Origin: Candidatus Dojkabacteria bacterium UBA2259
GTDB taxonomy: Bacteria > Patescibacteriota > Dojkabacteria > SC72
Assembly: GCA_002347605.1 (NCBI GenBank)
Contig: DDXN01000016.1
Coordinates: 1 to 46,753 of the forward strand
Reading direction: 5' to 3'
DNA length: 46,753 nucleotides
How positions within the stretch are numbered: position 1 is the first letter of the stretch; each line of letters starts with the position of its first letter. Shown piece after piece: positions 24,617 through 32,775 of the stretch. The notes beneath the pieces are model-generated. The model saw only the letters and a list, made by a program, of their open reading frames with translations. It did not search any database and was not told where the DNA came from. The translations under genes were made by a program, and so were the position numbers.

Positions 24617-26176
24617 TTAACGAGAAACCTTGTAACAATAGAGTTCATCTCCCTCGTTAGCTTCAACTTCAATATCAAGAATAACTCCACAATCTTCACC
24701 CTGCTTTGCCTCATGAACTACATCTTTCCCCTTTCTAAGTGATAGTATTTTCCCCTCAGCAAGTATTTCATCATTCCTAACAACATAACATTTACAATCT
24801 CTTTTTAGGATTCCATCTTTTACTCTACTGCCTAACACCTTAGAACCATTGGAAAGAACAAACATCATTTTAATAACAGCATTCCCTATCTCTTCTTCCA
24901 CCTGTTTCGGAGTAGAAAGCATCTCCAATGCATCCTCAATCTCCTCTACTAATTTGTATATTATTGAATATGTTCTAACTAATACCCCATTCTTTTTCGC
25001 GATATCTTGCGCTCCTTTCTCAATTCCAACTTCAAAACCAAGAAGTATTGCCTTAGAAAGTTTAGCCATATCTATATCTTTGTTTGAGATATCTCCAACA
25101 CCATCAGAAACAATATGAATTGAGTATTCATCCTTTTTTATCTTTTCTAAAGAGTTCTTTAATGCTTCTAAAGAGCCTTGTGAAGAGCTTTTTACAATTA
25201 TATTCAACTGCTTGTCACCATCTTTCTGCTCCTCATTAAAAATTCCTCCAAAAGCATCATCTTCAACAATGCTTAAATTCTCTAAAAAAGGCTTTACAGT
25301 ATACAAAGATGAAAGTAGCTTAGGATTATTCTCCTTAAGAATGAATATCTCACAACCTAATGGAATTAAATTTGATATACCAAGTATCTTACCCCCACAT
25401 CCACAAGAAAGATCCAAGATATTCTGCCCATCTTCTGAAACAATACCCTTAACCTTTTCAATAATCACATTTTCGTCCTTTATATATCCTAACCATGAAC
25501 CTTTACATAAATCCCCACTAGTTATTACTATTGTGGAGATATTTCCTCTTGTTTTGTCTTTGACTGATTCCAACACAAAACCTTTAGCAACGATACCCTC
25601 TGGTAGTGTACCTCTATCCTGTAATCCTTCAACATCAGCAACCAAGTTTATTAAATCTAAAAGCTCAGGTATTCCTTTACCTGTTTTACCAGAAACCTCA
25701 ACAACTGGAACACTTCCCCCCATTCCTTCAACTTGTAACCCCTCATTAGTAATATCTCTTTTAATCTTAGCTAGATTAATATCTGGTAAATCAATTTTGT
25801 TAAGAACAACTATTGGCTTAGCAGAAGAGTTCTTGATTATTTCGATTGATTCAATAGTCTGTGGTTTAACACCATCATTTGCAGCTACAACAAGTAGTAC
25901 AATATCTGCAATACTTCCACCCCTTGACCTCATTAAATCAAATGCCTCGTGCCCAGGAGTATCTATAAAAGTAATTTTCTTTGAGAGATCTTTCCCTGGA
26001 GTAATTGTAAAAATGGATATTTTTTGAGTTATACCACCTGCTTCACAGCTTTGTACATGACTCTTTCTAATGTAATCCAGTATTGTAGTTTTTCCATGAT
26101 CAACATGACCCAATATTGCAACAATTGGAACTCTATCTTGAACACATCTTTTTTGTTTCTTACTCTGTTTAACCAT
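24617..26176 (-). CDS. infB: Translation initiation factor IF-2, short form
   Basis: IF-2 places initiator tRNA on the ribosome. At 519 residues it lacks the long N-terminal extension of most bacterial IF-2 proteins and begins almost directly at the G domain. That domain has GHVDHGKTT (23-31), GGITQKI, DTPGHEAF, NKID and SGKTGKG, all guanine motifs intact. Domains II, III and the C-terminal tRNA-binding barrel follow (CKCYVVRNDEILAEG near the end). The initial residues MVKQSKKQKRCVQ are basic. It starts 21 bases after the nusA stop, matching the common nusA-infB order. Intact NKID here is a useful control for the changed motifs in EF-Tu and EF-G. Confidence 0.95.
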   Translation of the reverse strand: MVKQSKKQKRCVQDRVPIVAILGHVDHGKTTILDYIRKSHVQSCEAGGITQKISIFTITPGKDLSKKITFIDTPGHEAFDLMRSRGGSIADIVLLVVAANDGVKPQTIESIEIIKNSSAKPIVVLNKIDLPDINLAKIKRDITNEGLQVEGMGGSVPVVEVSGKTGKGIPELLDLINLVADVEGLQDRGTLPEGIVAKGFVLESVKDKTRGNISTIVITSGDLCKGSWLGYIKDENVIIEKVKGIVSEDGQNILDLSCGCGGKILGISNLIPLGCEIFILKENNPKLLSSLYTVKPFLENLSIVEDDAFGGIFNEEQKDGDKQLNIIVKSSSQGSLEALKNSLEKIKKDEYSIHIVSDGVGDISNKDIDMAKLSKAILLGFEVGIEKGAQDIAKKNGVLVRTYSIIYKLVEEIEDALEMLSTPKQVEEEIGNAVIKMMFVLSNGSKVLGSRVKDGILKRDCKCYVVRNDEILAEGKILSLRKGKDVVHEAKQGEDCGVILDIEVEANEGDELYCYKVSR

Positions 26177-26197
26177 TTTTCACTACAATGTCTCATT

Positions 26198-27436
26198 TTA
26201 ATCTTCTTTTTTATCTTCTTTAGTATCAACCTCTGCCTCTTGAGTTTTATCTGCATACTCCTCAACTGGGTCTTTCTTTTCTTTTTCAACTTCTTTCTCT
26301 TCTTTTTTTACTTTTACTTTTTTTATTTTCTTCTCTTTTACTTCCCCTTTTTTCTCTTCAACTTCCTTTTTCTCCTCTACCTCTCCTTCGGCTCCCACTA
26401 TATCAATCTTTATTCCAGTTAACTTCCAGGCTAATCGCACATTTTGGCCATCTCTACCAATAGCCAAAGAAAGCTGATCAGATGGGGATACAACAGTAGC
26501 GGTACCATCGGATATCTCAACAGAGTCTACTTTCGCTGGGCTAAGTGCATTTGCAACAAATCTGTCTATCTCCTCATCCCACTCTATAATATCAATCTTT
26601 TCTTCACCAAGTTCACTCATAATATTTGCAATACGAATACCTCTTTGTCCTACACAAGACCCAATTGGATCAATTCCATCTTGATTTGAAACTACAGCTA
26701 TCTTACTTCTTGAACCGGCCTCTCTTGCAACGGCCTTTATCTCAACAACACCTGATTCTATTTCAGGGACCTCTATTTTAAACATTTCAATCAGAAATTG
26801 AGGATCTGCTCTGGATACCAATATCTCGGAATCTTCGATACTTTTTAGTAAAACTTTGTATCTCTCTCCAACTCTGTAGAATTCATTAGGAATCTGCTCT
26901 TCCTGTGGCATATATGCAGTAGCCTTCCCTATCTCCATCACAGCCTCTCCTTTTTGCATTCTTTGCATTAAGGCTGTATATACCTCTCCTACCTTGTCAC
27001 TAAATTCACTGATCACAGCATCTTTTTCTGATTCCCTTATTTTTTGTAAAAGCACCTGTTTTGCAGTCTGTGTAGCAATTCTCCCCAAATCATCGGATGG
27101 CATCTCTATTTGTACTGAATCACCAACTTCTACACTTGGAGAAATTAACTCTGCTTCGCTTAGTGCTATCTCTGTTTCAATGTCTTTAACTTTTTTTACA
27201 ACAACCTTAAGTGCAAAAAGCTTAAATTCACCAGTCTCTCTGTCAACTTCAACTGCTAAATTACTTCCTAGTTTCTCATCAATCTCCTCATACTCCCTAT
27301 CTACTTTTCCATACTTCTCTTTTTTTACAGCACTTAATATTGCACTCTCTAAAGCTTTAAAAACCTCCTCTTTGTCTATTCCCCTTTCTGCTGCTATCTG
27401 ATTTATGGCAGCTACTAACTCTGATGTCATTGCCAT
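26198..27436 (-). CDS. nusA: Transcription termination/antitermination factor NusA with a Lys/Glu-rich tail
   Basis: NusA binds RNA polymerase and nascent RNA, affecting pausing and termination. The 412 residues contain the N-terminal polymerase-binding domain (about 1-125) and an S1 domain (about 130-200). Two KH domains follow, with GSCVGQRGIRIANIM and AIGRDGQNVRLAWKLTG. In place of acidic C-terminal repeats there is a low-complexity Lys/Glu tail of about 60 residues (VEEKKEVEEKKGEVKEKK onward). The start is 27436, or an in-frame ATG two codons later. It leads the nusA-infB operon and is preceded by a promoter plus a strong terminator, suggesting attenuation. Confidence 0.95.
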   Translation of the reverse strand: MAMTSELVAAINQIAAERGIDKEEVFKALESAILSAVKKEKYGKVDREYEEIDEKLGSNLAVEVDRETGEFKLFALKVVVKKVKDIETEIALSEAELISPSVEVGDSVQIEMPSDDLGRIATQTAKQVLLQKIRESEKDAVISEFSDKVGEVYTALMQRMQKGEAVMEIGKATAYMPQEEQIPNEFYRVGERYKVLLKSIEDSEILVSRADPQFLIEMFKIEVPEIESGVVEIKAVAREAGSRSKIAVVSNQDGIDPIGSCVGQRGIRIANIMSELGEEKIDIIEWDEEIDRFVANALSPAKVDSVEISDGTATVVSPSDQLSLAIGRDGQNVRLAWKLTGIKIDIVGAEGEVEEKKEVEEKKGEVKEKKIKKVKVKKEEKEVEKEKKDPVEEYADKTQEAEVDTKEDKKED

Positions 27437-27470
27437 ATGTACAAAATATTAAAAATTAAAATGTATATAC

Positions 27471-27498
27471 TAAAAAAAAGGTGAGCATATATCTCACC
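27471..27498 (-). terminator. Strong intrinsic terminator between dnaJ and nusA, likely nusA leader attenuator
   Basis: On the minus strand GGTGAG and CTCACC form a perfect 6-bp stem with a 7-base loop, followed by eight U residues. It would end dnaJ transcripts. Because a promoter-like element lies between dnaJ and this hairpin, it would also end short nusA leader RNAs unless read through. Confidence 0.8.
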
Positions 27499-27524
27499 AT
27501 ACCTTTAATACATAATCCACCAGA

Positions 27525-27533
27525 AGTATACCA
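27525..27533 (-). promoter_or_regulatory. Extended -10 promoter upstream of the nusA leader terminator
   Basis: The minus strand has TGGTATACT, an extended -10 with hexamer TATACT at 27525-27530. The -35 region (TTTCGA at 27548-27553, 17-base spacing) is weak. Transcription from about 27518 would give a 45-50-base RNA ending at the hairpin, or the nusA-infB mRNA if read through. Confidence 0.5.
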
Positions 27534-27571
27534 TATGTAGCGAGAAATCGAAATATCAAGAGAACAAACGG

Positions 27572-28666
27572 CTAAACTTCTCCTAGCTCTTCCCAAAGTC
27601 TCTTCTGCTCTTTTGTTAATCTCTTTGGAATATCTACATCTATTCGCACATACAAATCACCCCTGTATCCATCCTTTCCAAGAATTGGAGCACCCTCTCC
27701 CTTCACTCTAAAAATTGTACCAGGTTGAGTTCCACTTGGTATTTTGAGTTTTACATCCTTGGTAATACTCTCAATATAAACCTTTCCTCCTAGTACTGCA
27801 GTATGTATTGGAATACTTTCAACAGAGTAGAGATCGTTCCCTCGCCTATCGAATTTCTCTGAAGGCTCAACTTCAACTTCGATAAATAGATCTCCATACT
27901 CACCATCTAAACTAGCATTTCCACCCTCTCTAAATCTTAGTACCATACCATCATATGCTCCAGCAGGTATTCTAATTTTTACATTCTCTGTCTTAGATTC
28001 TAAGCCTGTACCATTACACTTACTACATACCTGTTCTGGAATACTTCCCATACCACCACATTTTGTACATTGTGACATTACAGATATCTGTCCTAAAAAG
28101 CTATTCTGAATCCTTCTTGATCTACCAGTACCCTTACATTCGTCACAACTTTTTCTCTTACCTGTATCACTTCCACTACCATTACACTTACTACACTTTA
28201 CATTTCTTTTTACCTTAATCGTGAACTCTCCACCATCCATTGCTTCTCTAAAAGTAAACTTCATTCTGTACCTAATATTCTCTCCCCCTAAACTCTGTTT
28301 TTGAGCTTGTTGTCCAAAACCAAAATCAAAACCAAAATTATTTGAACCACCAAAGAATGTATTAAATATATCTCCCATATCAAATGGGGCTCCACCATAG
28401 CTATACTCATATCCACCTCCATTACCACTTCTTGGATCAAAACCCTGTGTACCTGCATGACCATATTGGTCATATGCTTGCCTTTTTGTATCATCTGAAA
28501 GTACTTCGTAAGCCTCTTGTACCTCTTTAAACTTCTCCTCTGCACCATCCTCTTTGTTCACATCAGGGTGATACTTCTTAACAAGTTTTCTGTAAGCTTT
28601 TTTAATATCTTCTTTTTTTGAATCCTTGTTTACACCAAGAACTTCATAGTAATCTCTTTTGTCCAT
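27572..28666 (-). CDS. dnaJ: Chaperone protein DnaJ (Hsp40)
   Basis: DnaJ stimulates the ATPase of DnaK and presents unfolded proteins. The 364 residues include the J domain with HPD (YHPDVNKED, about 31-40), a Gly/Phe-rich linker ([13 protein letters not shown]), and four zinc-binding CxxCxGxG-type repeats ([32 protein letters not shown]). The C-terminal substrate-binding domain follows. It is a full-length type I DnaJ. dnaK and grpE are not in the window, and I see no CIRCE element. It is transcribed alone from a promoter that abuts the divergent sortase promoter, and ends before the terminator at 27471-27498. Confidence 0.96.
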   Translation of the reverse strand: MDKRDYYEVLGVNKDSKKEDIKKAYRKLVKKYHPDVNKEDGAEEKFKEVQEAYEVLSDDTKRQAYDQYGHAGTQGFDPRSGNGGGYEYSYGGAPFDMGDIFNTFFGGSNNFGFDFGFGQQAQKQSLGGENIRYRMKFTFREAMDGGEFTIKVKRNVKCSKCNGSGSDTGKRKSCDECKGTGRSRRIQNSFLGQISVMSQCTKCGGMGSIPEQVCSKCNGTGLESKTENVKIRIPAGAYDGMVLRFREGGNASLDGEYGDLFIEVEVEPSEKFDRRGNDLYSVESIPIHTAVLGGKVYIESITKDVKLKIPSGTQPGTIFRVKGEGAPILGKDGYRGDLYVRIDVDIPKRLTKEQKRLWEELGEV

Positions 28667-28675
28667 ATGGGTACT

Positions 28676-28705
28676 ATTCTAGCAGACAAATACGTTAAGT
28701 GCCAA
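28676..28705 (-). promoter_or_regulatory. Promoter of dnaJ
   Basis: The minus strand has TTGGCA (28700-28705), an 18-base spacer and TAGAAT (28676-28681) preceded by TGC (extended -10). Nine bases separate the hexamer from the ATG, so the leader would be about 2-3 bases. Its -35 lies 3 bases from the -35 of the divergent sortase promoter. Confidence 0.6.
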
Positions 28706-28708
28706 CAA

Positions 28709-28737
28709 ATGACATTAGAATCTTTAATTGGTAATAT
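28709..28737 (+). promoter_or_regulatory. Promoter of the sortase gene, leaderless arrangement
   Basis: ATGACA (28709-28714), a 17-base spacer and TAATAT (28732-28737) preceded by TGG (extended -10). Seven bases follow before ATG 28745. This decides the sortase start: earlier in-frame ATGs (28667, 28709) lie in or before the promoter. Confidence 0.65.
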
Positions 28738-28744
28738 ATCTAAG

Positions 28745-29539
28745 ATGGAAAAAGATATACATGTTAAAAAACAGAGTGAGAAAAAAATATCTGATACAAA
28801 AAAAACTCTCTCATGGATATTTGGAATAGTTGGGATTGTAATAATCTTAAGTCAGACTGTACCATTACTCTATTCATATATACGTGGTGAGATGGCGCTA
28901 TTTCAACAGGGTCAAATGAAAGATCCCTTACCTGAATCTTACAGACAGTATGTTGAGGATGAATTCGCGTACTATGATCCGGGGAAAAGTTACTTTGCAA
29001 ATCTTTCTGAAAATGCAGATAGCTTGGAATACCAAGGACTTTTTACATACGATCCAACAACAAAAAGCACAAAAGAGATAGTGGTAGACAAAGAATACAA
29101 AGAGCTGATGTATATATCCATATCAGAAGTTGGAATAGAAAACATCCGTATTACACCAAATGTAGAAAGTAAGAACGAAGAGGTATATGACAAACTCCTT
29201 AAATATGGTCTAGCTCATTTTAAAGGCACTCCACTTCCTGGAGACGGTGGTAACTCATTCATATATGGACATAGTGCAGTCATTAGTTTCTTTAAGAAAC
29301 ACTCTAATCTTCCTGAAACCATATTCACAAAACTTGAAGATGTTGATATTGGAGACAGTGTTGAGATTAAGAGAGAAGACACTGTCTTTAAATATGTTGT
29401 TAGAAACAAAAAAATTGTTTCTTCTGATGATTTCTCAATACTAAAAACCCAAGGAGACAAGGAGACTGTTACTCTTATGACCTGTTGGCCATTGGGTGCT
29501 GGTATTAAACGATTGGTAGTAGTAGCTGAAAGGCTGTAA
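28745..29539 (+). CDS. Sortase (membrane transpeptidase)
   Basis: Sortases cleave sorting motifs of surface proteins and attach them to the wall. From ATG 28745 the product is 264 residues. A cytoplasmic basic N-terminus is followed by one transmembrane helix (about 24-46, IFGIVGIVIILSQTVPLLY) and a catalytic domain. The domain carries the three active residues: His in FIYGHSAV, Cys in LMTCWPLG, and Arg in KRLVVVAE. The subclass (D/E-like) is not certain. It is followed after 17 bases by a solute-binding protein gene. A candidate substrate with IPQTG lies at 38474-40213. The start is chosen because a good promoter ends 7 bases before it. Confidence 0.9.
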   Translation: MEKDIHVKKQSEKKISDTKKTLSWIFGIVGIVIILSQTVPLLYSYIRGEMALFQQGQMKDPLPESYRQYVEDEFAYYDPGKSYFANLSENADSLEYQGLFTYDPTTKSTKEIVVDKEYKELMYISISEVGIENIRITPNVESKNEEVYDKLLKYGLAHFKGTPLPGDGGNSFIYGHSAVISFFKKHSNLPETIFTKLEDVDIGDSVEIKREDTVFKYVVRNKKIVSSDDFSILKTQGDKETVTLMTCWPLGAGIKRLVVVAERL

Positions 29540-29556
29540 TTTGTGTAATATATATT

Positions 29557-30870
29557 ATGTATATGGATGAAAAAAAGAAGAAGTTACTTAAAATCCTTGC
29601 AATTACAGCTGCTGCTCTACTCCTAGTTGCAGTATCTTTGTTTGCTTTGATACTCAAACCTCAAAAGGAAGTTGAGCTTGTATTCTGGGGATTTTGGGAA
29701 GAAGAAGAGGCAATGCATCCCCTCATAGAGAAATACGAAGCAGAGAATCCTAATGTAAAAATATATTATGCAATTCAACAGCTTAGTAACTACGAATCTC
29801 TTCTTTACACTAGACTTAAACAATCTGGAACAACTTCTCAGCCAGCACCTGACATTGTTATGATAAATAACTCTTGGTTACCAAAATATGAGAGATATCT
29901 CTCTCCACTTCCAGATTCTGTAATGAGCAAAGATGCTTACTCTAAAGAGTTCTATCCTACTGCTATTGATGATTTTACTGGAAGAGATGGAAAGATCTAC
30001 TCCATACCATTACAGATTGACGGCCTAATGGTTATTTACAACAAAGATTTACTCTTGGAAAAAGGATATACCTCCCCTCCATCTAATTGGGATTCCTTTA
30101 TGGATGCTGCAAGAGAGTTAACAACAAGAGACTCAAAAGGAAAAATTGTACAGTCTGGTCTAGCGATTGGAACATCGAACAATATTACTCACTCTACAGA
30201 CACTCTTTCATACTTCTTCCTCCAGAATCTAGCACAGATAATAAGTGAGGACAGGACCCAAGTATTACTCACCTCGCAAAGAGCAGTCAGAGCCTTAGAT
30301 ACATATACCTCTTTTGTTAGTGAAGCAAATCCAACTTGGGCTACATATCTACCAAGTGATCTCACTTACTTTGTTGATGGTAAGCTTGCAATGATGTTTG
30401 GTACAAGTTGGAGAGCGTTAGAAATACTTGAACTGAGCGAAGATATTGATTTCGGATTAGCACCTCTACCTCGTCTTCCAAATAACGAGGAGGTTTACTA
30501 CTCCTCCTACTGGGGTACTTCTGTAAACAGTTCTAGTAACAATACAAGGGAGGCATGGAAATTTGTAGAGTTTCTAAGTCAACCTGAACAATTAAGAAGA
30601 CTAAATCAAAATGCTGCGAAGATTAGAACTTTTGGAGAGCCATACTCACGAGTATCTATGAACCAAGAGTTGAAAGAGAATCAGTATACCCAAGCTATTG
30701 GGTATATGGCTCCATATATGAAATCCTTTCAGTTTGGAGAGCAATCGTTTGTTGAGAATTTACTAAAACAGGGAATAACAGATGTAGTTGAGAACAACTA
30801 TGATAGTAGCTCTGTACTTTTAAGAATCGAAACTGAAGTAAACGCAAAACTTGCAGTAAGTAATAATTAA
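29557..30870 (+). CDS. Membrane-anchored extracellular solute-binding protein, family 1 type
   Basis: This resembles sugar-type ABC solute-binding proteins. It has 437 residues: a Lys-rich N-terminus, one hydrophobic anchor (about 12-34, IAITAAALLLVAVSLFALI in sense) with no lipobox Cys, then the binding fold. That fold has LVFWGFWEEEEAMHPLIEKY, PDIVMINNSWLPKY, GKIYSIPLQIDGLMVIYNK, FVDGKLAMMFGTSW and WKFVEFLSQPEQ. No permease or ATPase gene lies nearby, so its transporter is elsewhere or absent. It follows the sortase gene by 17 bases, and a TAATAT box lies 5 bases before its ATG. The family is clear; the ligand is unknown. Confidence 0.85.
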   Translation: MYMDEKKKKLLKILAITAAALLLVAVSLFALILKPQKEVELVFWGFWEEEEAMHPLIEKYEAENPNVKIYYAIQQLSNYESLLYTRLKQSGTTSQPAPDIVMINNSWLPKYERYLSPLPDSVMSKDAYSKEFYPTAIDDFTGRDGKIYSIPLQIDGLMVIYNKDLLLEKGYTSPPSNWDSFMDAARELTTRDSKGKIVQSGLAIGTSNNITHSTDTLSYFFLQNLAQIISEDRTQVLLTSQRAVRALDTYTSFVSEANPTWATYLPSDLTYFVDGKLAMMFGTSWRALEILELSEDIDFGLAPLPRLPNNEEVYYSSYWGTSVNSSSNNTREAWKFVEFLSQPEQLRRLNQNAAKIRTFGEPYSRVSMNQELKENQYTQAIGYMAPYMKSFQFGEQSFVENLLKQGITDVVENNYDSSSVLLRIETEVNAKLAVSNN

Positions 30871-30886
30871 AGATTAATATATACTA

Positions 30887-32734
30887 ATGAAGCTAAGAAT
30901 TGCCCCAATACAAAAAAGACAAAGAAGCATACTACTTACATTCCTCCTTTTACTTACCCTACCAGTATTTGTATTTAGTCTTTTAGAAAGTAAAAGCTTC
31001 GATATTAGGAATAGAGCTTTTGAAGATATTGAAATCAGTGAAATTAATCCATGCATAATTACTTTTCCCAATGTTAATCCTTACTCTTTAGAGGTGAATA
31101 AAACGGTAAGAATACAGGTAGATGGACTCTCCCAAGAGTATGGGGTAAAAAGCGTAAATATTTCAGATAGTACTGGGAACTCAATCTTTAGCAAATCATA
31201 CGAAGGGACAACGACAAAAAGAATTACAGAATCATTTCCGTACACTCCATTGGTTGCAAAGGCATACAACCTAACAGGTACTCTAGTTGATATAACTGAA
31301 AAAACATATGGATGTGTAATTAGCAGTCCATATGATATTCAAGGAGTTAAAGCAATAATTGCAAATAGCAAACCTGAATTCAAAACAACTCCCAAATCAT
31401 CTACACCCTCTCAAAGCATACAAACAGGGATAACGTACGAATACACACTTGAAGCAGAGGATATTGATGGAGATACAATAAATTACTCTTACTCATTTAC
31501 AATTGGACAAGATTGGTTAAAAGCAGTTGTAATTGACGATGGTAGTGGTGGTAAACTAACTATCAAATTTAGAGGCTCTACAAATACTGCGGGTAGCTAT
31601 CTTGGAAATGTTTTCATTCATGACGGATACAGTAAGCATCTCTCTTCCCAATCATGGGTCATTAGTGTAAGCCCTAAGGAAAATGACAATCCTGTTGTTA
31701 CCATTATTGAACCCGAGAAGGCATTGACAATAACAGACCAAAATATCATAAAAGTAAGTTGGGATACTCTTGATAGCAACAAAATAGCTAAATATGAAAT
31801 GTATATATCTCAAAACCCCGCAAATGAATTAGCATGGATAGTCATAGACAAAGACATTTCGTCATCACGAACTTCTTACGATGTTGATCTAACTGATATC
31901 CCCGATGGTGCCTACAGAATAATCCTCAAGGCTGTGGATGACCAAGAGCCTGCAGGTGTAGGGATGGCAATCTCAGAAGAGATACTAATCTCTAGAATCA
32001 AGGAGGAAGAAGAGAAGCCCGATGACAAGCCTGTACTTCCACAACCACAAATAATAAATGTGTCTCCAACAAGTAGTGATAGTATAAGTAATACAACACC
32101 TACAGTGAAAGCCTCTCTGATTTCTACTGAAAATACAACAATAGATGAGTCTAGTATCATCACAAAACTTGATAACAAAGATCTAACTAAGGAGATTGTC
32201 ATAAACAAGATATCTGAATCTGAACACACAATGATATACATCCCAAGCAGTTCCTTAAGCACAGGCCTGCACAAAGTATATATATTCTTCAAAGACTCAA
32301 ATGGGAGTCAGGTAGAAAAAGAATGGACTTTTACAATAAAAGGAGATGAACAACAAGAAGATACTGATAGCTTTAATCTCTTTGGACTTGATATACCAAA
32401 AAGAACTGCATACATTATCGGTGGTGGTATAGCCTTAATAGCATTAGCAATAGTAATTCCATTGGTAATAATGGCAATATGGAAAGATAAATCAACAGAG
32501 AGTTCAACAAACACTGCTCTCCCACAATCTATACCAATGACTGAAGACATCCCAGATATAACTACTCCAACCGAAATTCAAACATTAACAAAAGAAGTAT
32601 TCCAAGCCCCTGAGCCTGATTTACCAAACGAACAAATTACACCTATGTTCCAAGCTCCAGAACCCACAGAAGACCTTTCAAGTCTCTATGAACAGATTAA
32701 AGACTTAGAAGAGGAAGACAAAAAAGAAAGCTAG
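30887..32734 (+). CDS. Surface protein with cadherin/Ig-like domains and a C-terminal membrane anchor
   Basis: I recognise the architecture, not a named family. The product is 615 residues with a signal anchor (about 14-35). A beta-rich extracellular region follows, including a cadherin-like module (about 180-265, TYEYTLEAEDIDGDTINYSY then TAGSYLGNVFIHDGYS). Next is an FnIII/Ig-like module (about 270-365), an acidic Pro linker and a further Ig-like module (about 385-490). A transmembrane helix lies at about 505-530, with a cytoplasmic acidic tail containing FQAPEP twice. It is co-directional with the solute-binding gene (16-base gap), and a TAATAT box lies 6 bases before its ATG. It is probably an adhesin or structural surface protein. 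Confidence 0.7.
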   Translation: MKLRIAPIQKRQRSILLTFLLLLTLPVFVFSLLESKSFDIRNRAFEDIEISEINPCIITFPNVNPYSLEVNKTVRIQVDGLSQEYGVKSVNISDSTGNSIFSKSYEGTTTKRITESFPYTPLVAKAYNLTGTLVDITEKTYGCVISSPYDIQGVKAIIANSKPEFKTTPKSSTPSQSIQTGITYEYTLEAEDIDGDTINYSYSFTIGQDWLKAVVIDDGSGGKLTIKFRGSTNTAGSYLGNVFIHDGYSKHLSSQSWVISVSPKENDNPVVTIIEPEKALTITDQNIIKVSWDTLDSNKIAKYEMYISQNPANELAWIVIDKDISSSRTSYDVDLTDIPDGAYRIILKAVDDQEPAGVGMAISEEILISRIKEEEEKPDDKPVLPQPQIINVSPTSSDSISNTTPTVKASLISTENTTIDESSIITKLDNKDLTKEIVINKISESEHTMIYIPSSSLSTGLHKVYIFFKDSNGSQVEKEWTFTIKGDEQQEDTDSFNLFGLDIPKRTAYIIGGGIALIALAIVIPLVIMAIWKDKSTESSTNTALPQSIPMTEDIPDITTPTEIQTLTKEVFQAPEPDLPNEQITPMFQAPEPTEDLSSLYEQIKDLEEEDKKES

Positions 32735-32760
32735 TAATAATTCTACTTACTCTGCCCTTC

Positions 32761-32769
32761 TGATATAAT
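32761..32769 (+). promoter_or_regulatory. Extended -10 promoter of the alaS cluster, leaderless arrangement
   Basis: TGATATAAT (hexamer 32764-32769) is followed by 6 bases and the alaS ATG at 32776. The -35 region (TTCTAC, 32741-32746) is weak, as expected with an extended -10. The element is identical to the one before rsmE. Confidence 0.65.
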
Positions 32770-32775
32770 CATGAA

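Noticed and set aside
25212..26027. Long open frame on the plus strand opposite infB
   Set aside because: Its translation is low in recognisable motifs and mirrors infB codons; infB is clearly the real gene.
26198..26386. Lys/Glu repeat at the end of nusA as a DNA repeat or frameshift
   Set aside because: The frame is open with a normal TAA, and low-complexity charged tails occur on many proteins; no DNA-level repeat unit is evident.
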